Positions 1 through 13,495 of a stretch of 64,000 nt of DNA are shown in pieces; the first letter of the stretch is position 1; each line of letters begins with the position of its first letter. Source of the DNA: Vitis vinifera (taxonomy: Eukaryota; Streptophyta; Magnoliopsida; Vitales; Vitaceae); contig NC_081815.1 of the NCBI RefSeq assembly GCF_030704535.1, forward strand, positions 3,053,001 through 3,117,000, given 5' to 3'. The notes under the pieces were generated by a model that searched no databases, was not told where the DNA came from, and was given only the letters and a program-made list of their open reading frames with translations. Made by a program: the position numbers and the translations under genes.

Positions 1-2170
1 TTATAATATTAGAATCAACTGGTTATACCATTGTATCAATAAACACCAGCAACTTAGTTACAAGATATTAATTGCCCATGAAATAATGGTACTTTAGGCA
101 AGGAATCTATAAAGCAGTCTGATGTACAAATGAATTCACCTCTTTAGACCATGGACCTTTGATGAGTTCAGGATTTAAGACTTTCTGCCACCTGTGCAAA
201 CACTGAACATCGGTCCGATCCTTGAAACATTCAGCTGCAAATTAGATGGTTTACATATTAAGGAAGTTTGTGAAATAACTTATCTCTGTTAAAACTCCCA
301 TTCCTTCTCCCACAGATTAACTCCATTATGATTGACTAAAGTAACTCCAAATTTTTTGAAATTTTACGATAGTGGGGAGAGAACATCAAAGTCACTTTAT
401 AACAAATAGCCTCAACTATATTGATAAGAAAACTCTTGGTGGTGTTTCATATTCAATAATCCATCTTGGATCTTATGAAATCCACCAGAAAAAGTTTGCT
501 ATGGTTTAGTTCCAACAGCTATGTAAGCCATGCACTAAATAATATCTGAAAGCCAGTGGAATGTGGGATAACATGATATGATTTTCAAATAAATAGGAAA
601 ACAGAAAAAGAAAATAAAGAAGGCCTTCCAAATTTCAGCTTGGAGTTGAAAATGCAATTAATTTACGTAAAAAGTAGAAATATAGCAGTTCCACTAAAAG
701 TACCTATTTTTTTCCAATTTTTTCCTTTGAATCGTTGGACTGCCTTGCATAGTAACTCATCCTGAAAACAAGAAATCAAAAACTCCATTACTAAAATATG
801 ATTAATATTTAGGAAGATAAAGGTGTTCAGTCACCAATTTGATCCAAAAGTTTTAAGTTATAGGATAAAATTATATTTCAAGTCAACTTAGGTTAAAGCC
901 CTAACAATTTGCCTCATGGACAGCCTCCTTTGGCTCATATTGACCCCATGTAGAAGCCCAGAGAAGGCTAGAAATGAAACAGAGTGCTTAGGCTTCAGCT
1001 CAAGGCAGATTGATATAAATTATTGGTCTATTACTTTAGTGCTTGAACTTTTGGGTCAAATTGGTAGCTTTTTAAAAAGAAAAACATGAAAAGGAAAAGA
1101 TCACATTTTCTGAACACAATAATTTTTTTCAACTACAACAGGCATGGCAAAAATACTAGGCATGACACATGCTGTGCATGTGAAGTGTGAAGTGATTGGA
1201 AAAAGTTGTATGGCAAAACATAACAAAATAGAATGACAAGAAAAAGTAAAATAGCAAAGGGGGTTGCCAGTTACTAGATATCATTAGTGGGACCAAAAAT
1301 GTATAATTATCATTTAAAAATAAAATAAAATTGAGGATAATCAAATAACAAAACTGGATAGTTAGGTTATTTAATAAGGGAAAGAGGATGGAAAATGATA
1401 TGTAAGCATACGTGTATATAGATTAAGCATGGTGATAAATCCAGCCACAATTATTCAACATGCAATCATGAATTCTGATACCATGAAAGTCCATCAACTT
1501 TCATAGTTACTGCAAAAAGGAAAATAGAGACAGCTCCAGTTTCTTGTAAGGTAAAATCCTGATTTGGGTGAGAATAAAATGACCTATATCATCCATGAAA
1601 AGGTGAAAATTATGGACAGCCAAAAACATAATTGTAAAATAAAAAGGAATATTGCAGGAGCAACTTAATATCACAATCTTACTTGATATATTAATGGAAA
1701 CAAGAGGAACAAAGAGATTTTGCTATGCTAACAATTGGCTGAGAAAAATTTAAGACAACCAAAATAAAGAGTGCATGTCATTTTAAGTCTGTGTCAATAA
1801 AAAATACCTCTTCAGCTGTCCACTGTCCCTTTGTTGATCGCCTTGTAGGGCCAGTAGTCCTCCTAAAATACAGTCATATAACAAGATAAATATTCATGGA
1901 GAGATTTAAGGCTTTGTTGTTGAGTTGAGTCACATAAATTGCAAGCAATATCATTTTAAAAAATTGAATATTTAAAACAACAAGAAGGAAATTTTGGCTA
2001 TAGGATATTAACACTGCCAAAAAGAAACACAATAAAAAAATGCAAGTGCACACAATTATGGAAGTTTACCCATGCAAAGCCCTCATCTTTTGAAAACTAT
2101 CACCATTCGCCTCAGAAGTAGAGACTAAGACTTCAGCTCTCTTGACCCCTGCTGTCATCATACTTGCCAT
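1..2170 (-). CDS. MYB3R: R1R2R3-type MYB transcription factor (MYB3R), 5' part, runs off left edge
   Basis: Coding exons placed by splice sites and phase: 2170-2070, 1862-1808, 761-704 and 234-140; the rest lies left of the window. The protein starts MASMMTAGVKRAEVL and reaches the motif GPTRRSTKGQWTAEEDELL. It then completes the first MYB repeat with its three tryptophans (QWTAEE, KNWKKI, HRWQKV) and enters repeat two (LIKGPWSKE). A GPTRRSTKG stretch before R1 is the hallmark of plant MYB3R proteins. These bind MSA elements and control G2/M genes such as cyclin B, acting in the nucleus as activators or repressors depending on the paralogue. Only about 100 residues are visible, so activator and repressor types cannot be told apart here. 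Upstream leader exons are at 2288-2171, 2715-2652 and about 3330-3130. Family call is very secure; the exact paralogue is not. Confidence 0.93.
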
Positions 2171-3500
2171 TGTTCCTTGATAAATGGTTGAAACTGCATA
2201 TCTTAATTGCTCTTTGATTACAACTCCCTCCAGAACAAGGTCCACAAAACATTATTGACCTACCCAAGAATGGCAGAAATTTCCTTCTCTGAGAAAAAAC
2301 CATGCACTGGTGGAATGTTACACGAAATTATAATGCATAAAAATGATGAGCAGATAAAAGTGAAATACCTTTAGTGGGAACCAAAAACCGTTTTTGATCT
2401 TCCAAATACATTACTTGGTATTCCATTTTCAAACATAAACAGTTCTCTTCAACTAAATGAACTGAAATTTACCTCCATCTCCAAATCATTGAACATTGAT
2501 TGTTTAAATTTCCTAATAGACTAGTAATTGATATCTTAAACAAAAAAAAAAAAAAAAACCGAGGATCCCTACTCCTGAGAGAATTCTACTCATCCCAAAA
2601 TTGAGCTTAAGTTAAACAAAAAATGGGAAAAAAAAATCAAGAAACACTTACCCGGTTTCAATTGAAACAGCCAAGTTCATTTTTCTTACTAAAAGATTAG
2701 GTTGTGAATACTGGTCTAAAAATAAAAATTAAAAGTAAAAAATTAGACAATTAAAAGTATTTGCAGAAATACTAAATTCATAGAATAAGAAAGAAAATCC
2801 AATTCTCATAAAAATTGGATTATAGCACAAAGAACCCCATTTCATTCAACCAAAAAAAAAAGAAAGAAAGAAAGCAAGAAAGCAAGAAAAAGGTATATCC
2901 TCAATACTGAAGAGGATTACCACTCAAATTTTCCAACCATCTTAAAATTCTGCTCTTTCCCCAATTCTCATCCAACAAACTACATATTCAAAGAATTGAG
3001 TTTTGTTCCAAAAGCCCAAAATCACAGGAATGGAATTCAATAATCCCAAAACTAAAACAAATTATACTCAACACAGAAGCAAGACAGACATATAAGCAAA
3101 ATCATCAAGAAAACTAAACAATAACTCACCAAACAGAGCTTCAATAAATTTGAGAGTACCAGTATGCAGAGAGTGGACACAAATTCCGTGCACGTTGCAG
3201 ACAATATTGAATTTGCCTCTGAATTCTCCACAGAGACACAAAGTCCGTGCACAAGCCCAGAGATAAAATGTTTTAGAGAGAGAGAAACAAACGGTCGTCA
3301 GAAATTTGAAAAGTGAAAGGGCGGAGTGGGTACAGAAACCCTAAGCGTTAAAGATCGAGCAGGTTGGGGGTAGATGGAGGGTGGAGATTGGCGCAGTCGT
3401 TAATAAGAGCCAGAGATATCGGCCGTCGCTTTCATGGTCTTTATTTTTCCTCCACCCAAGTCCGCCTCTGTAATTTAAATCTCCAACGGTACGCCACCGG
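2171..3500 (-). promoter_or_regulatory. MYB3R spliced 5' leader and proximal promoter
   Basis: Good splice sites on the minus strand mark two non-coding leader exons: 2715-2652 (acceptor after a T-rich run, donor GTAAGTG) and a first exon ending at 3130 (donor GTGAGTT). The exon carrying the start codon begins at 2288. If joined this way, the leader contains a short upstream ORF that starts in the 2715-2652 exon and ends before the main ATG. Two AACGG cores lie near 3290 and 3484; AACGG is the core of the MSA element bound by MYB3R proteins, but the flanks do not match the full consensus. The first-exon start near 3330 is a guess. A GAAA-type microsatellite lies at about 2850-2890. Confidence 0.5.
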
Positions 3501-6500
3501 ACACTGCCGCTCACGTGGCCTTCATATTTATCCATTTCTTGGTTTTTCTTCCTTCAAGCCCATAGAAAATAAAAATTTACCAATTTTTTTTATTAAGTAA
3601 TTCCATATTAGTGGTGGATTAAATGTGAAAGAAAAAACAAAGTGTCATCAATAATAAAATTAAATTAAATTAAAAAATCATAATAAAAATTAACAAAAAT
3701 ATAAATAAAACAAAATCATACTTCCAAATGTTTTTTTTTTTCCATTCTAAAAAAATTTAAACTACTTTTAACATTTCTCTCAAAATTTCTCTTTTTCAAT
3801 AATTCAAATTTGAATTAAATCATTTTTTGACCTTACAAAAACTAAGGCCCTATTTAATAACTATTTAAAAAAATAGTTTTAAGAACCAATTTTTTAAAGT
3901 TGTTTTACGATGTATTATAAAATAAAATCTATTTAAAAATTTAAAATATTTTAAAACTATTTTTAATATTTTTTTGAAATAATTTTTATATTTAATACTT
4001 TATTTTTAATCATTTTATGTATAATTATTTGTTAAAATAATCTTAAAAAAATAAAAATAATTAAAAGATATTTTCTAAAAATACCATGTTTTCTTATTAA
4101 ACATATTTTCATTTTTTTTTTTTTTATAGAGAATAGAAAACTGTTTTATAAAACAATTTCCAAATAAACCCCCTGAGCATTAAATTTAATTATGATAAAA
4201 ATGAAATAAAAATATTATAATTAAATAATAAAATACTACACTTAATTTCTTCTTTTTTTTTTCTTTTTTTCTATCAATAATTGTTGAATTATATTCAATG
4301 TCCTTGAACATTATGAACAAGCAATGAGTCACATATGATAGATTTAAATATTATATAAATGGTTAGTTGAGCAAATGGTCTTTTTTTTTTCTCTAGACAC
4401 GTCATGATTTTTAAAATACTATTAACTTAAACAATTTCCAAGATTTATGTACTATGGTTTTAATTAAATGTTTGTCATATGCACCGACGACAGTGATCAA
4501 GAAAAATCCAAACATATTATACAATATGATATTGATCTAGATGATGAATAAGAAAGTTTATGTGATATAGGCTTTGAAATAACTTTTCTGTCTTCCACTC
4601 CATGAAGCAATCAATGTGAATTTTGAATATTGAAGAAATAATCAATGTGATGAGTTGGCTAATGCAACGTGCATTATGAAACATAATTATAACTTTTCTC
4701 CTATAAATTTGTATACTTTAATCATATTTTCCGTACTTTCATACATATATTTTTTAATAATAGCTATGTTTATCGGAGAAGTCATGTTATATTATTGCTT
4801 TATAGATTGCTAAATGGGATGACAATATAGATATTAAAATTTTTAGTGAAATAAATTATTACTAAATTATTTTCAAAAAAATGTGGTTTCTCAATTCGAT
4901 AAAATTTGAAATCAACAAATAATAAGTCTTATAAATATTTGTCATGTGTCATGATATGTGACGAAATTTGAAATACTACAAAATTTAGTATTGCAAATAA
5001 TATTTAAAAAATACAATTAATAATGGTTAAAATTTATATATTTTAAAACTTTTCTATGAAAAAAAAATGATTGGAATGAGCTGAATGTAACATACAAAAA
5101 TACTTTATTAATTTTAAAATATTTTTTTATTTTTTATTTTTATTTTTTGCATATGTCATGATCACTAACTTACTTTTTATGGATGGTAAAGTGTAATTAT
5201 AACCTCCTTTTTAGGGTTGGCAAAGTGCCATTATCTTTTTCTTTAATCCATACTCATTATGGTATTGTCATTGTTTTATTCTTTACTGCACTTTTGTCCA
5301 CCATTTGTGAAGAACCTGCTGAAAGTTAAATGCTTACCTAACAAAGTTGGGAAATAATTTCAAATTTTGAATCTCACATGGCTGAAAGTGTTGAAAGATA
5401 CAAAGTATAAAAAGGGTTTGATGATTGATCACAATGTTGAACAAAGATGAGAGTGCTAATGTCCTCAATTATTGTTGTCTTCCCATTTTCATGACCAATC
5501 CCCTGGTTCTGCTCTTCTCCCTGGCCCCCTTTGGAAGTAGCAACATTTCTGCATTTCTTGCTTCTTTTAATCCAGCAAATATGAGGGGCCATTTCCTTAG
5601 CCCCACAAAGATACAAGCCCCATTGTAGGGATCTCCAACACAACCAAATGAATATGAAATAGGACAACTGATTGAAAGCCCTTGTCTCAAGATGCTGCTC
5701 ATTAAATGGCTCCTGCTCTTGTATTTTGACCTTCATCGAAATTTGAAGGCCGCTCGTAACAGTACAAAAGTATATTTTTTCAGTATCTATCGAGAAAACA
5801 TCCAATAAGATGACGTCAAGTACGTATTTCTAAGTCCTATCATTTGTATCTTTTGTACATTTTTTCAACTGTCAAAATCTTAGTATTTGTATTCAACGAT
5901 TCAGATCTTGTTTTCAATAGGTACCATTAAGGTGCCTTGTCGTTTCCCAATTTCAAAATGCTCAAAATTGAATTTGGGTCATCAAGCTCAAAGCCTCAAA
6001 CCTTACTAAAGACAAATTGCAAGTGCCCTGCTAAATGTATGGTTACCTGAGAAAACTACAAGAAGAAATACAGTGGAAATGGGGCAATGGTGGACCAAGT
6101 TAAGCTCAGAAGCTGTTGTAGGTAACTCACGGAGTTAAATGTTCACTTGTTTTTTTGCTCTTAGAGTAGCTGGAAAGATTCAAATATTACTTTGAATTTC
6201 GGGAGTAACTTGCAAATTTGCATCTTCATGTCTGACTTTTAAGGCAACAACTAAAGTGACCAGATAAGTCAAATGGGCAGGTGGGTTTCCAAATACAGCA
6301 CTGTAATGGCTTAATTGTGGGGCCAAAAAGGATGGTTTTAACTTTAAACTTAGCTTGGCCATGGGCATCAGGCATTTGAAATTTGTACTATGCCCAAATG
6401 GTAGTTGTGGTGACTCACAAACCTCCTTCAATGGCATTCGCTCTAATTACTCAAAATTTTCAGCCTTGGAGGGGAGCTTGGTGTCAGTTTTGGGATTGGG

Positions 6501-8029
6501 CAAAACCAGAAGTCACATATTTGTTTTTTTGGGATTTTGAGGCACCACTTCACCTGTTGAAACCTGAAGAAAAAGCAGATTATCTTCCAGTTGCTGTTAA
6601 TTTCTATCCAAAGTATTAAAAAAATTTGAAACTTTGAAGCAAAATGCTTGGTAAGTAACCTGCAAAATGATGTTGATATAGTAACTAACTATACCTGCCA
6701 GAGAAGTTAATTAGAAAACAAAAGGCTGATGCATGGCCTGAAATGACTATATATTATTTATGTGAACGGTCTAAGGGGGGAAAAGAGTGGTGAGGATTCA
6801 ATTACATTTATGACAGACACCAAAAGAGAAAATTCAGCAGTCCCTATACTGCAAGAGTCCTGTGATTCTTTTAAATGTCACTTGGGCAGCTTGGCAGGGT
6901 CTTTGACTTCAATTTCACTTGATAGAATATAGATCTTTTAAGAAAAATATTTGAATCTTCACAGAACAGTTTCATACAAAAAGACCCATGAGAAATATTT
7001 GAGTTTCCTACATAGATCAGATAATATGTAAGCCCAACTGCAACACAACTGGAATTACTTAACCATCCAAACTTGTTTTGAGTGTGATGTCAAGCTCAGA
7101 AAAAGCAAATGTCAAGCTCAGGATGGGTTGAGTATGGAACTTGACTTCCAATCAAGCTCAAACCCTAACTAACTCTGAGATGGAATTTACTTGAAACTTG
7201 AGCTGGGTTTGAGAATCCAAGGTCATTTATCCAAAACCCATGATACCCCATCAGTATAGGATACTATGATATGGATTCACTTTTTAACACTCTTTCTCAC
7301 ATGCAGCCTCATACCCGAAAAGATAGACAAACCCGTGCACAAACAAATATCCAATGAGACTTGAACATATAATCTCCTGTCAATCACAATTTTGATATCA
7401 CATGAAATTACCAATTTTCCTAAATAAAAAAAAAATCCAAATCCTTTAAGATTAAGTTGTTAGAAAAATTAGTAATTTCCACACGTTTTACATGTATACA
7501 AGCAAAGTGGGATGAATCCAACAACAAAATCTCAAACCCATCCCGCTAGCTTACCCTTTTTTCTAGCATATTTTTTGGGTATCCCAAGCAGGGAGAAAAA
7601 AAAAAAAAGTGGTTTCTCTTCATGGATTCTCTTTGGAAATGGTGATAAAACATCTTAACAAGTCAGATAGTCAACAAAACACAAGTGCAGGGTAGTAGAT
7701 AAATATCTTTCTAGGCTGTGAATCTGTGATTGTTGCCTCACGTTGTTATGCTTTTGGACATATTAGCTTTTTCTTAGTATTCTGCCTCCAGCAACATGCA
7801 CACATACGACAAGAATCAAATGGGTCATTGATCACATCCAAAATCATTCAACAATCTTATTTTTTTCTAACTTTTATTTATTTGTTTTGGACCTTTTGGT
7901 TCCCTCATCTGATCTCATCATACTATCCCACAAATAAACAAAGAGCAAGGAATGGAACTATTTGTTTTGGAAAATACAAGTGGGAACACGCTTCATCATA
8001 AAGTCAATCCACCAGCTGTTCGCTTCGTC
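3501..8029. other. Intergenic region without a recognisable gene
   Basis: About 4.5 kb between the divergent MYB3R and TRM genes. It is AT-rich with A- and T-tracts. It holds a probable decayed MITE (3845-4176). Open frames near 5.4-5.8 and 6.2-6.6 kb are short, overlap on both strands and resemble no protein I know. The 5.4-6.6 kb part has a less extreme base composition and could be a transcribed non-coding region, but nothing specific supports this. Confidence 0.6.
3845..4176. mobile_element. Probable decayed MITE (hAT-like termini)
   Basis: The left end reads GGCCCTATTTAATAACTATT and the right end, on the opposite strand, reads GGGGGTTTATTTGGAAATTG. The ends are imperfect inverted repeats of the type common in plant hAT-like MITEs, followed on both sides by an AAAACAGTTTT-like motif. 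The interior is AT-rich and non-coding. I see no clear target duplication, so the limits and class are uncertain. Confidence 0.35.
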
Positions 8030-8707
8030 TTCCTTGGATCTGAATCTTTCTAAGCTCACATGCAGGTGAGTGAGTTTTCATGGGTTTTCATCAATGCCCA
8101 TTTGGGGTCTTTCATTTTCTGTTGTTTTTTTTTGGCTTATCTTCTGGGTTTTGGACTGAAGCTCAAACAGAGAGGATTGAGTTGATCAATGTTGAAAGAA
8201 CAACCCAAAGCTCAGGTATTCTTGTAGGAAATCTCATGAAAATATGACATGTTTCATCTCTTTTCAACTTGTTTGTTAAATTCTTCTTGTCTTTTCAACT
8301 ATGCTTCCATTTTCAGGCCAACAAAGAGAAACTCTCTGTCTCCCTCTCTCAAAGTAGCTGCAAGGATCTATTTGGATGAGAAATTGGGGTAAGAAGTGGA
8401 TATGAACATATACAATACCTCATGTTTTGAAGATTTCAAAAGGAGAATGATCATTTTTGTTTTTTTGCACTTATTTTTAATATTTTGGCAGTAATGGATT
8501 CTTTATTCTGCTTGTGTTTTTCAATGAACCAGAGCCGAACAAGTATTATATTTCTCTGTTACAGACAATCTTTGACGAATTCCTTTAGAAAATCCAAGAC
8601 CATGTATGTATTTTATGCGAATTTTACTGGGATTGGTGGATTTGATTCTTTATTGTATTTGTAAATACCAGCATCTGACCCTGTCAATGAATTTTCTGTG
8701 GCAGAAT
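8030..8707 (+). other. 5' leader of the TRM gene with introns
   Basis: This upstream region of the TRM gene has several plausible splice sites: a donor GTGAGT after ATGCAG at 8065, and a donor GTATGT at 8604 paired with an acceptor ending at 8704. The last splice places the first usable ATG at 8708. An open frame runs in from 8606, but that stretch reads as intron (T-rich, GTATGT start, TGGCAG end), so it is not included in the protein. Confidence 0.55.
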
Positions 8708-11700
8708 ATGCCTCAAGACAGTCGAAGATCAGTTGGCTACAGATCATTTGTCACATGTGATGATCCGAAAGGTGTTGTTGAATGTGGGACAATCAGAAAA
8801 TCCAAGAATGATTCAAAAAAATTGAAGCATAAGATTGAAAGTCGAGGAACGCCCAAGAAATCGATTACATCTTTGATTTGCAAGGAAGAGAGAAGGGAGA
8901 TGGAATCTAAAGGGACCACAGAAGGATTACATAATCCATCTACGTTTCAACTCTTGGAGGTGTCTAGAGGAGCTCAGAAGCTGAACAAAATGATTGATTC
9001 ATGGTCTCAGGGGCCAAGCATTGATGAGCAGTCCAACGATATTGCTAAAGATTTGCTGAAAGGAGCTCTTGACTTGCAGGAGTCTCTAATCATGCTCGGC
9101 AAGTTACAGGAGGCGTCACGGTATATGGCTCAGTTGAAGAAAAAGCAGAAGGAGAAGTCAGAAAGAGGAAGAAATGAAGAATTGGGGTCTGAAAGAATGG
9201 ACTCCAATCGATTTGGAGACTGCAATTACCATATGGGATTTCAAAAGCCAAGGCTTTCTGTTGATGGGTCTTCAAGGAATTCTACTGAGGAACTTAAGAG
9301 AGTGATTAGAGACAGCTTCGCCAGGCAGAATCTCACGCAGAGCATAGCTGCTCAAGAAAAGTCTTGTTTTAACCGAAGAAAATTAGACTCAGCTTTGGAA
9401 TTCCCATCAGCAAGCTCGAGCCAATCTTCATTGGTTCACTCTGATGACACTCCTTTTGCTGACTCGCTTTCACCAGTGGATTCCTCGAAGAAGACAAAAG
9501 GGCCGAATTTGATTGCCAAGCTTATGGGTCTAGAAGAATTCCCCTCAGAACAATTCCAGACCATTTCCCAAAAGCATTCGGAGGGTGGGAAGACACCGAA
9601 TCAGAAGAGACCTCTCTTTGATATTGATATGCCAAAGGTGAGGAAGCCTCAGTCTGCTGTCCAGAAGGTGGATTTGGAGCGGAGGACGCTGAAGGAAATA
9701 CTTGAGACCATGCAATTTAAAGGACTTCTGAAATGCAATTCTGCTAAAGGCCTTGAGCCTAAGGCCCTGCATTCCAGGACTTCCCATTCCAAAGAAAGGT
9801 TGATTGATGATATGCCACCTATTGTACTTATAAAACCTCTTCCTTTTCCATGTCTAGAATCAAAGCAGCTCCTTGCACCAAATTGCATTCGGGAGGCAGC
9901 TTTAGACACTAAGAAGATTCTCAGAAAACTGAAGCAAAAGGAAGAGGTTCCACTGAAGACAATTCACTGTGAAGAAGGGATTTTGAATTCCACTAAGATG
10001 TCTAGGAAACTGGAAGCTGAAAAGAAGCCGGTCAAAAGGATAAGTGAGGAAGGTGATAGGTACTGTAAAGAGTTAGTTCGGAAATCAGAAGAAAAAGAAG
10101 CCAAGACTAAGGAGAAAGCTTCAAACGAGATGAAAGCTGGAGTTTCTGTGAATCAAAAAGCACAGAAAAAGGAGATGATTGACAAGAAAGCTGACAACAT
10201 TCAAAAGGCGACACCCACAAACAGGAGGAGGAAAACTACAGAGGAGAGCGTGAAATCCAACAATGTGTCAAAATCTCAAGATCAAGCAGAGGTAACTTCT
10301 AAAATGCTCAGAAAGCCTGAAATTGGAACAAACATCTCAAAGAATCAGACTTCCCGACGACATAGTAAAGCCACAAATGCCATCACAGAAGACACAACAC
10401 AATCCATATTGCATGACTCAGCCAGTCAAAAGATTCAGACAAAGAAGGAAAAGCCAGTCAGGGAGAGACGGGCAGCTAATTTAGTTGTGAGTTTTTCTTA
10501 AATTCCCTTCGTGATACAGTCCTAATGTATTTTGTTTTTGTACTCCGGAACTTGTTATAGAGTTCATTGAAAGGATTATAGGAGTATGGGAATCAAAATG
10601 CAGAAACTAGACTTCTTCATGAGAGTTAACCTCTGAAAGAAGGAAAAGTTTTGGTAGCTGAAAATTAATGCAGCTGATCTTATATGCAGAAGGAGGATTT
10701 AGGATGCCAAGCTGATGACAAGAGGATTGATCTGACATGTGAAAACAACTCTGTTGTGGAAAGAATCGACACTACGCTTGCAGATCAATTCCCTTTGAAG
10801 GAGGAAACAGACACCTCTGGACTTCAAATTGAAGGTAACACTCTTTCTTAGAAATCAATTACTTGGTCATGCAGTGAGTGGAATTCGGTATTCTGCTCTG
10901 GTAACTTTGATGATGAAGCACGATTTAGTCTGTATATAAAAGCATTGATACATTGATGTTGGGTACTGTTACCAGTCATTGCATGGTGGTATTCTACCTT
11001 ATAACTTGAAAAATAATTGCTTTCTACCACTTATAATCTCTCTTTTACTTTCATCTTGACAATGTGGATGTTTACATGACTCTCTTTGATTGTAGAATAC
11101 CGCAGCAACGATCCATGTTCACTGCAGGAAGTTACAATGCTGAGCCCCCAACATGAAAAGAGTGTCAAACCTGCCGAAGATGTTTCTGATCATATTGTTC
11201 CCAGTAGAATGAAGAGGAAAAGCTCTAAAGCCATTACCAATCTGAAAGCTTTGCTCTCAAGCAATTCATCATTCCTCAGTCGTGCTGATGAGATATTTGA
11301 TCTCAATGTGACTCAACCAACTCCTTTGCAAACAATGGGCATCAATGATTTTGGACTAGCTAATCCGCGACTCTCTTTAGACTGTGCACATGAACTCATG
11401 GAACTCAAAAGCCTTCAAGATTCTCAAACAGCACATCCTCTGTGGCAAACCAGCTTAGGGAATTCAATAGCCTGCATCTCTCTGGACCAGTTGGTGGATG
11501 AAGTCTGTGATGGGGTTGAGCATCTCACCAGCTATAGTAAGCTTGCTGGTGAGAATCTTCCTACAGATACCATCTACGCAATGCTGCATTGTGATCTAAA
11601 GTTCAAGGGACCGATAACTGGTATATGGGATTTGGGGTGGAGGAATGGCTTTTCTATAGATGAAGTTGAGCAAGTTGTGGTTGATATACAGAAGTTAGTT

Positions 11701-11745
11701 TTAAGCAGGTTGATCGAGGATATACTTGTAGATTTTGCGCTTTAG
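8708..11745 (+). CDS. TON1-recruiting-motif family protein (DUF4378), TRM27/28-like
   Basis: Three coding exons: 8708-10486, 10690-10834 and 11096-11745, all in phase, giving 857 residues. The start gives MPQDSRRSVGYRSFVTCDD, a conserved-looking opening. Residues about 90-160 hold a stretch with IAKDLLKGALDLQESL and a Lys/Glu-rich helix. The motif PNLIAKLMGLEEFPS at about 266-280 is the hallmark of TRM/LONGIFOLIA proteins. The last 65 residues (AMLHCDLKFKGPITGIWD through VLSRLIEDILVDF) are the DUF4378 C-terminal box. TRM proteins recruit TON1 and the TTP phosphatase complex to cortical microtubules, guiding preprophase band formation, cell shape and organ elongation. The middle (about 430-590) is Lys/Glu-rich and low in complexity, as expected for microtubule-associated disordered regions. 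Family call is firm; TRM27/28 subgroup is from memory. Confidence 0.9.
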
Positions 11746-12298
11746 AAGTTTCCTTCATGCTCATTCAGACATGAAGGTTCTACTAGATGTCAGTACTACT
11801 GTTGTCTGTAAAAAACGATTACTTCGATTAATACAAGAAGGGAGAATTGAAATTGCTGGCTTGGGCCACAGTGCTGTTCTTGCCGTATCAGTATCAGGAT
11901 CAAGTTCTACACCATTTCAATGAATGCTGGTAGTTCACAATTTGACCTCAAAGATGGAGAACTCTAATTGATGTAAGTAAGATATATCCAGGTAACCTTA
12001 GATAAAGTGGAAGAACTGCATAGATTATTTCTACAGGTTATGGCCTAATAGGGATCTGTAAGTGTAGACAACAATGACAACTTGTATAGTGAACATCACC
12101 TTGTCATATTCTTTTCACTGCATGATCTGAAATACAGTAGAAGGCTTACAGAACCATCCTTTAGGATCTATAATTTCAATATCTGAAAGTCTTACCATTT
12201 ATAGAAAACGATTTCTAAAAGCATTATCATCATACAAAAAAGGAATGAAAATGACAACCCATGTGGTTGTCTCATGTCTGTCTCTTTCAATGTAAACA

Positions 12299-12681
12299 TC
12301 AAGAAGGGGAAGAAGAGGGTGCCTTGAAGACGAGGAAATTGAGGGTCTCCATTGCAAAATAAATGAAAGTCCCTTGCGAATGAGTGAAGAAACAACCAAA
12401 GTTTGAACCCACCACACATTGCCACCCACACCCAAATAACCCATCAAATTCCTGTAATTTCAAAACCCAACAATCAAACCCAGTCACCCACAATACTACA
12501 TATGGATTCAACAAGACTGATTGGTAGATGGTAGTAGTGTCACCTTCTTGATGTGGGCCGCTATGGAGACGCAGTCAGAAACATCATAGATGTCGAGGGC
12601 TTGAGAAGCAGAAGCCATGGCTTGCTTCTGCATCTTCACTGGCATGTCTGATTCCTTTATCACTGCTTTTCCTTCCAACAT
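12299..12681 (-). CDS. Dynein light chain, LC8/DYNLL type
   Basis: Two exons: 12681-12544 and 12451-12299, phase 0, giving 96 residues. The N-terminal half reads MLEGKAVIKESDMPVKMQKQ, matching the LC8 start (KAVIKNADM in animals), followed by AAHIKK. The second exon begins EFDGLFGCGWQCVVGSNFGC and continues FFTHSQGTFIYFAMETLNFL, the LC8 dimer and target-groove strand. Length fits the family (about 90-100 residues). Flowering plants lack cytoplasmic dynein heavy chains, so plant LC8 proteins act as small dimerising hubs, for example at nuclear pores. The start was set at 12681 because the longer frame to 12738 adds residues unlike the family. The gene is tail-to-tail with the TRM gene, about 550 bp from its stop. 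Confidence 0.93.
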
Positions 12682-13495
12682 CTTCTCTTTTCTTCCCTCT
12701 AAGAATCTGAAAATCAAATGTTGAAGACCCTTCAACAAGTCTTCTCTTACTTTTTTATAGTTTTATACTGCCTCCCCCACAATCTCCCTGGTCATTTTCC
12801 ACCTTTTTTCTAGAACAATTTATTTTGAAGCCTTAAATAATAAATATAATAGCTTTCTAAGATGAGAATTATCTATATGTTTAAAATTGTATCAAATTTA
12901 TAATTTTTTTTGTAATATAAAAAATTTCTTCAATTTAAAAAAATCCTTAATATTCATTTTTATCAAAATTGAGTATTTTTTTTACTGAAAAAAAAAATTA
13001 AATATTAGATTTAGAAGTCGGGGATTATTTCATCCTAGTATAGATTTTTTTTTTTTAGTTGAAAAAAAATAGAGGGTATGATTATTTTATTTTTTAATTA
13101 AATGATTTTATATAATCATAAATTTTTAGGATGAGAATTATCAATTATATTTAAAAATGGTATCAAATTTTTATTTATTTTTGTAATATAAAAAATTATT
13201 CTTTCATTAATAAATTTTTTTAATTAAAATTTAAATACGTTTGATAATAATTTTAAAAAATATTTTAAATCTTTTAATATTTAAAATTTTTATTTTTTAA
13301 ATATTAAATAAATTAAAAATATTTTCTAAAATTACTAACCGTCTCTACCACCAAAATGGTATGGCAGTGGTCAAATTTATTGGCGAGAAACGCTATAGTA
13401 CTCGTCTTAGAAAATGGGCGTCAACTAGCGCCGCCTCCGTGGCAGCTTTAGAAGGGTCGCGGCTGAACCGTCATAGACGGCTGGGCGTCCATTTG

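Noticed and set aside
5374-5805. A 143-residue open frame on the minus strand in the MYB3R-TRM spacer
   Set aside because: Composition is unlike a plant protein, both strands are open over the same bases, and there is no recognisable motif or gene structure.
8606-8707. Extending the TRM protein upstream to 8606
   Set aside because: The extra residues come from a T-rich stretch with a GTATGT donor and TGGCAG acceptor, i.e. an intron. MPQDSRRSV at 8708 is the natural start.
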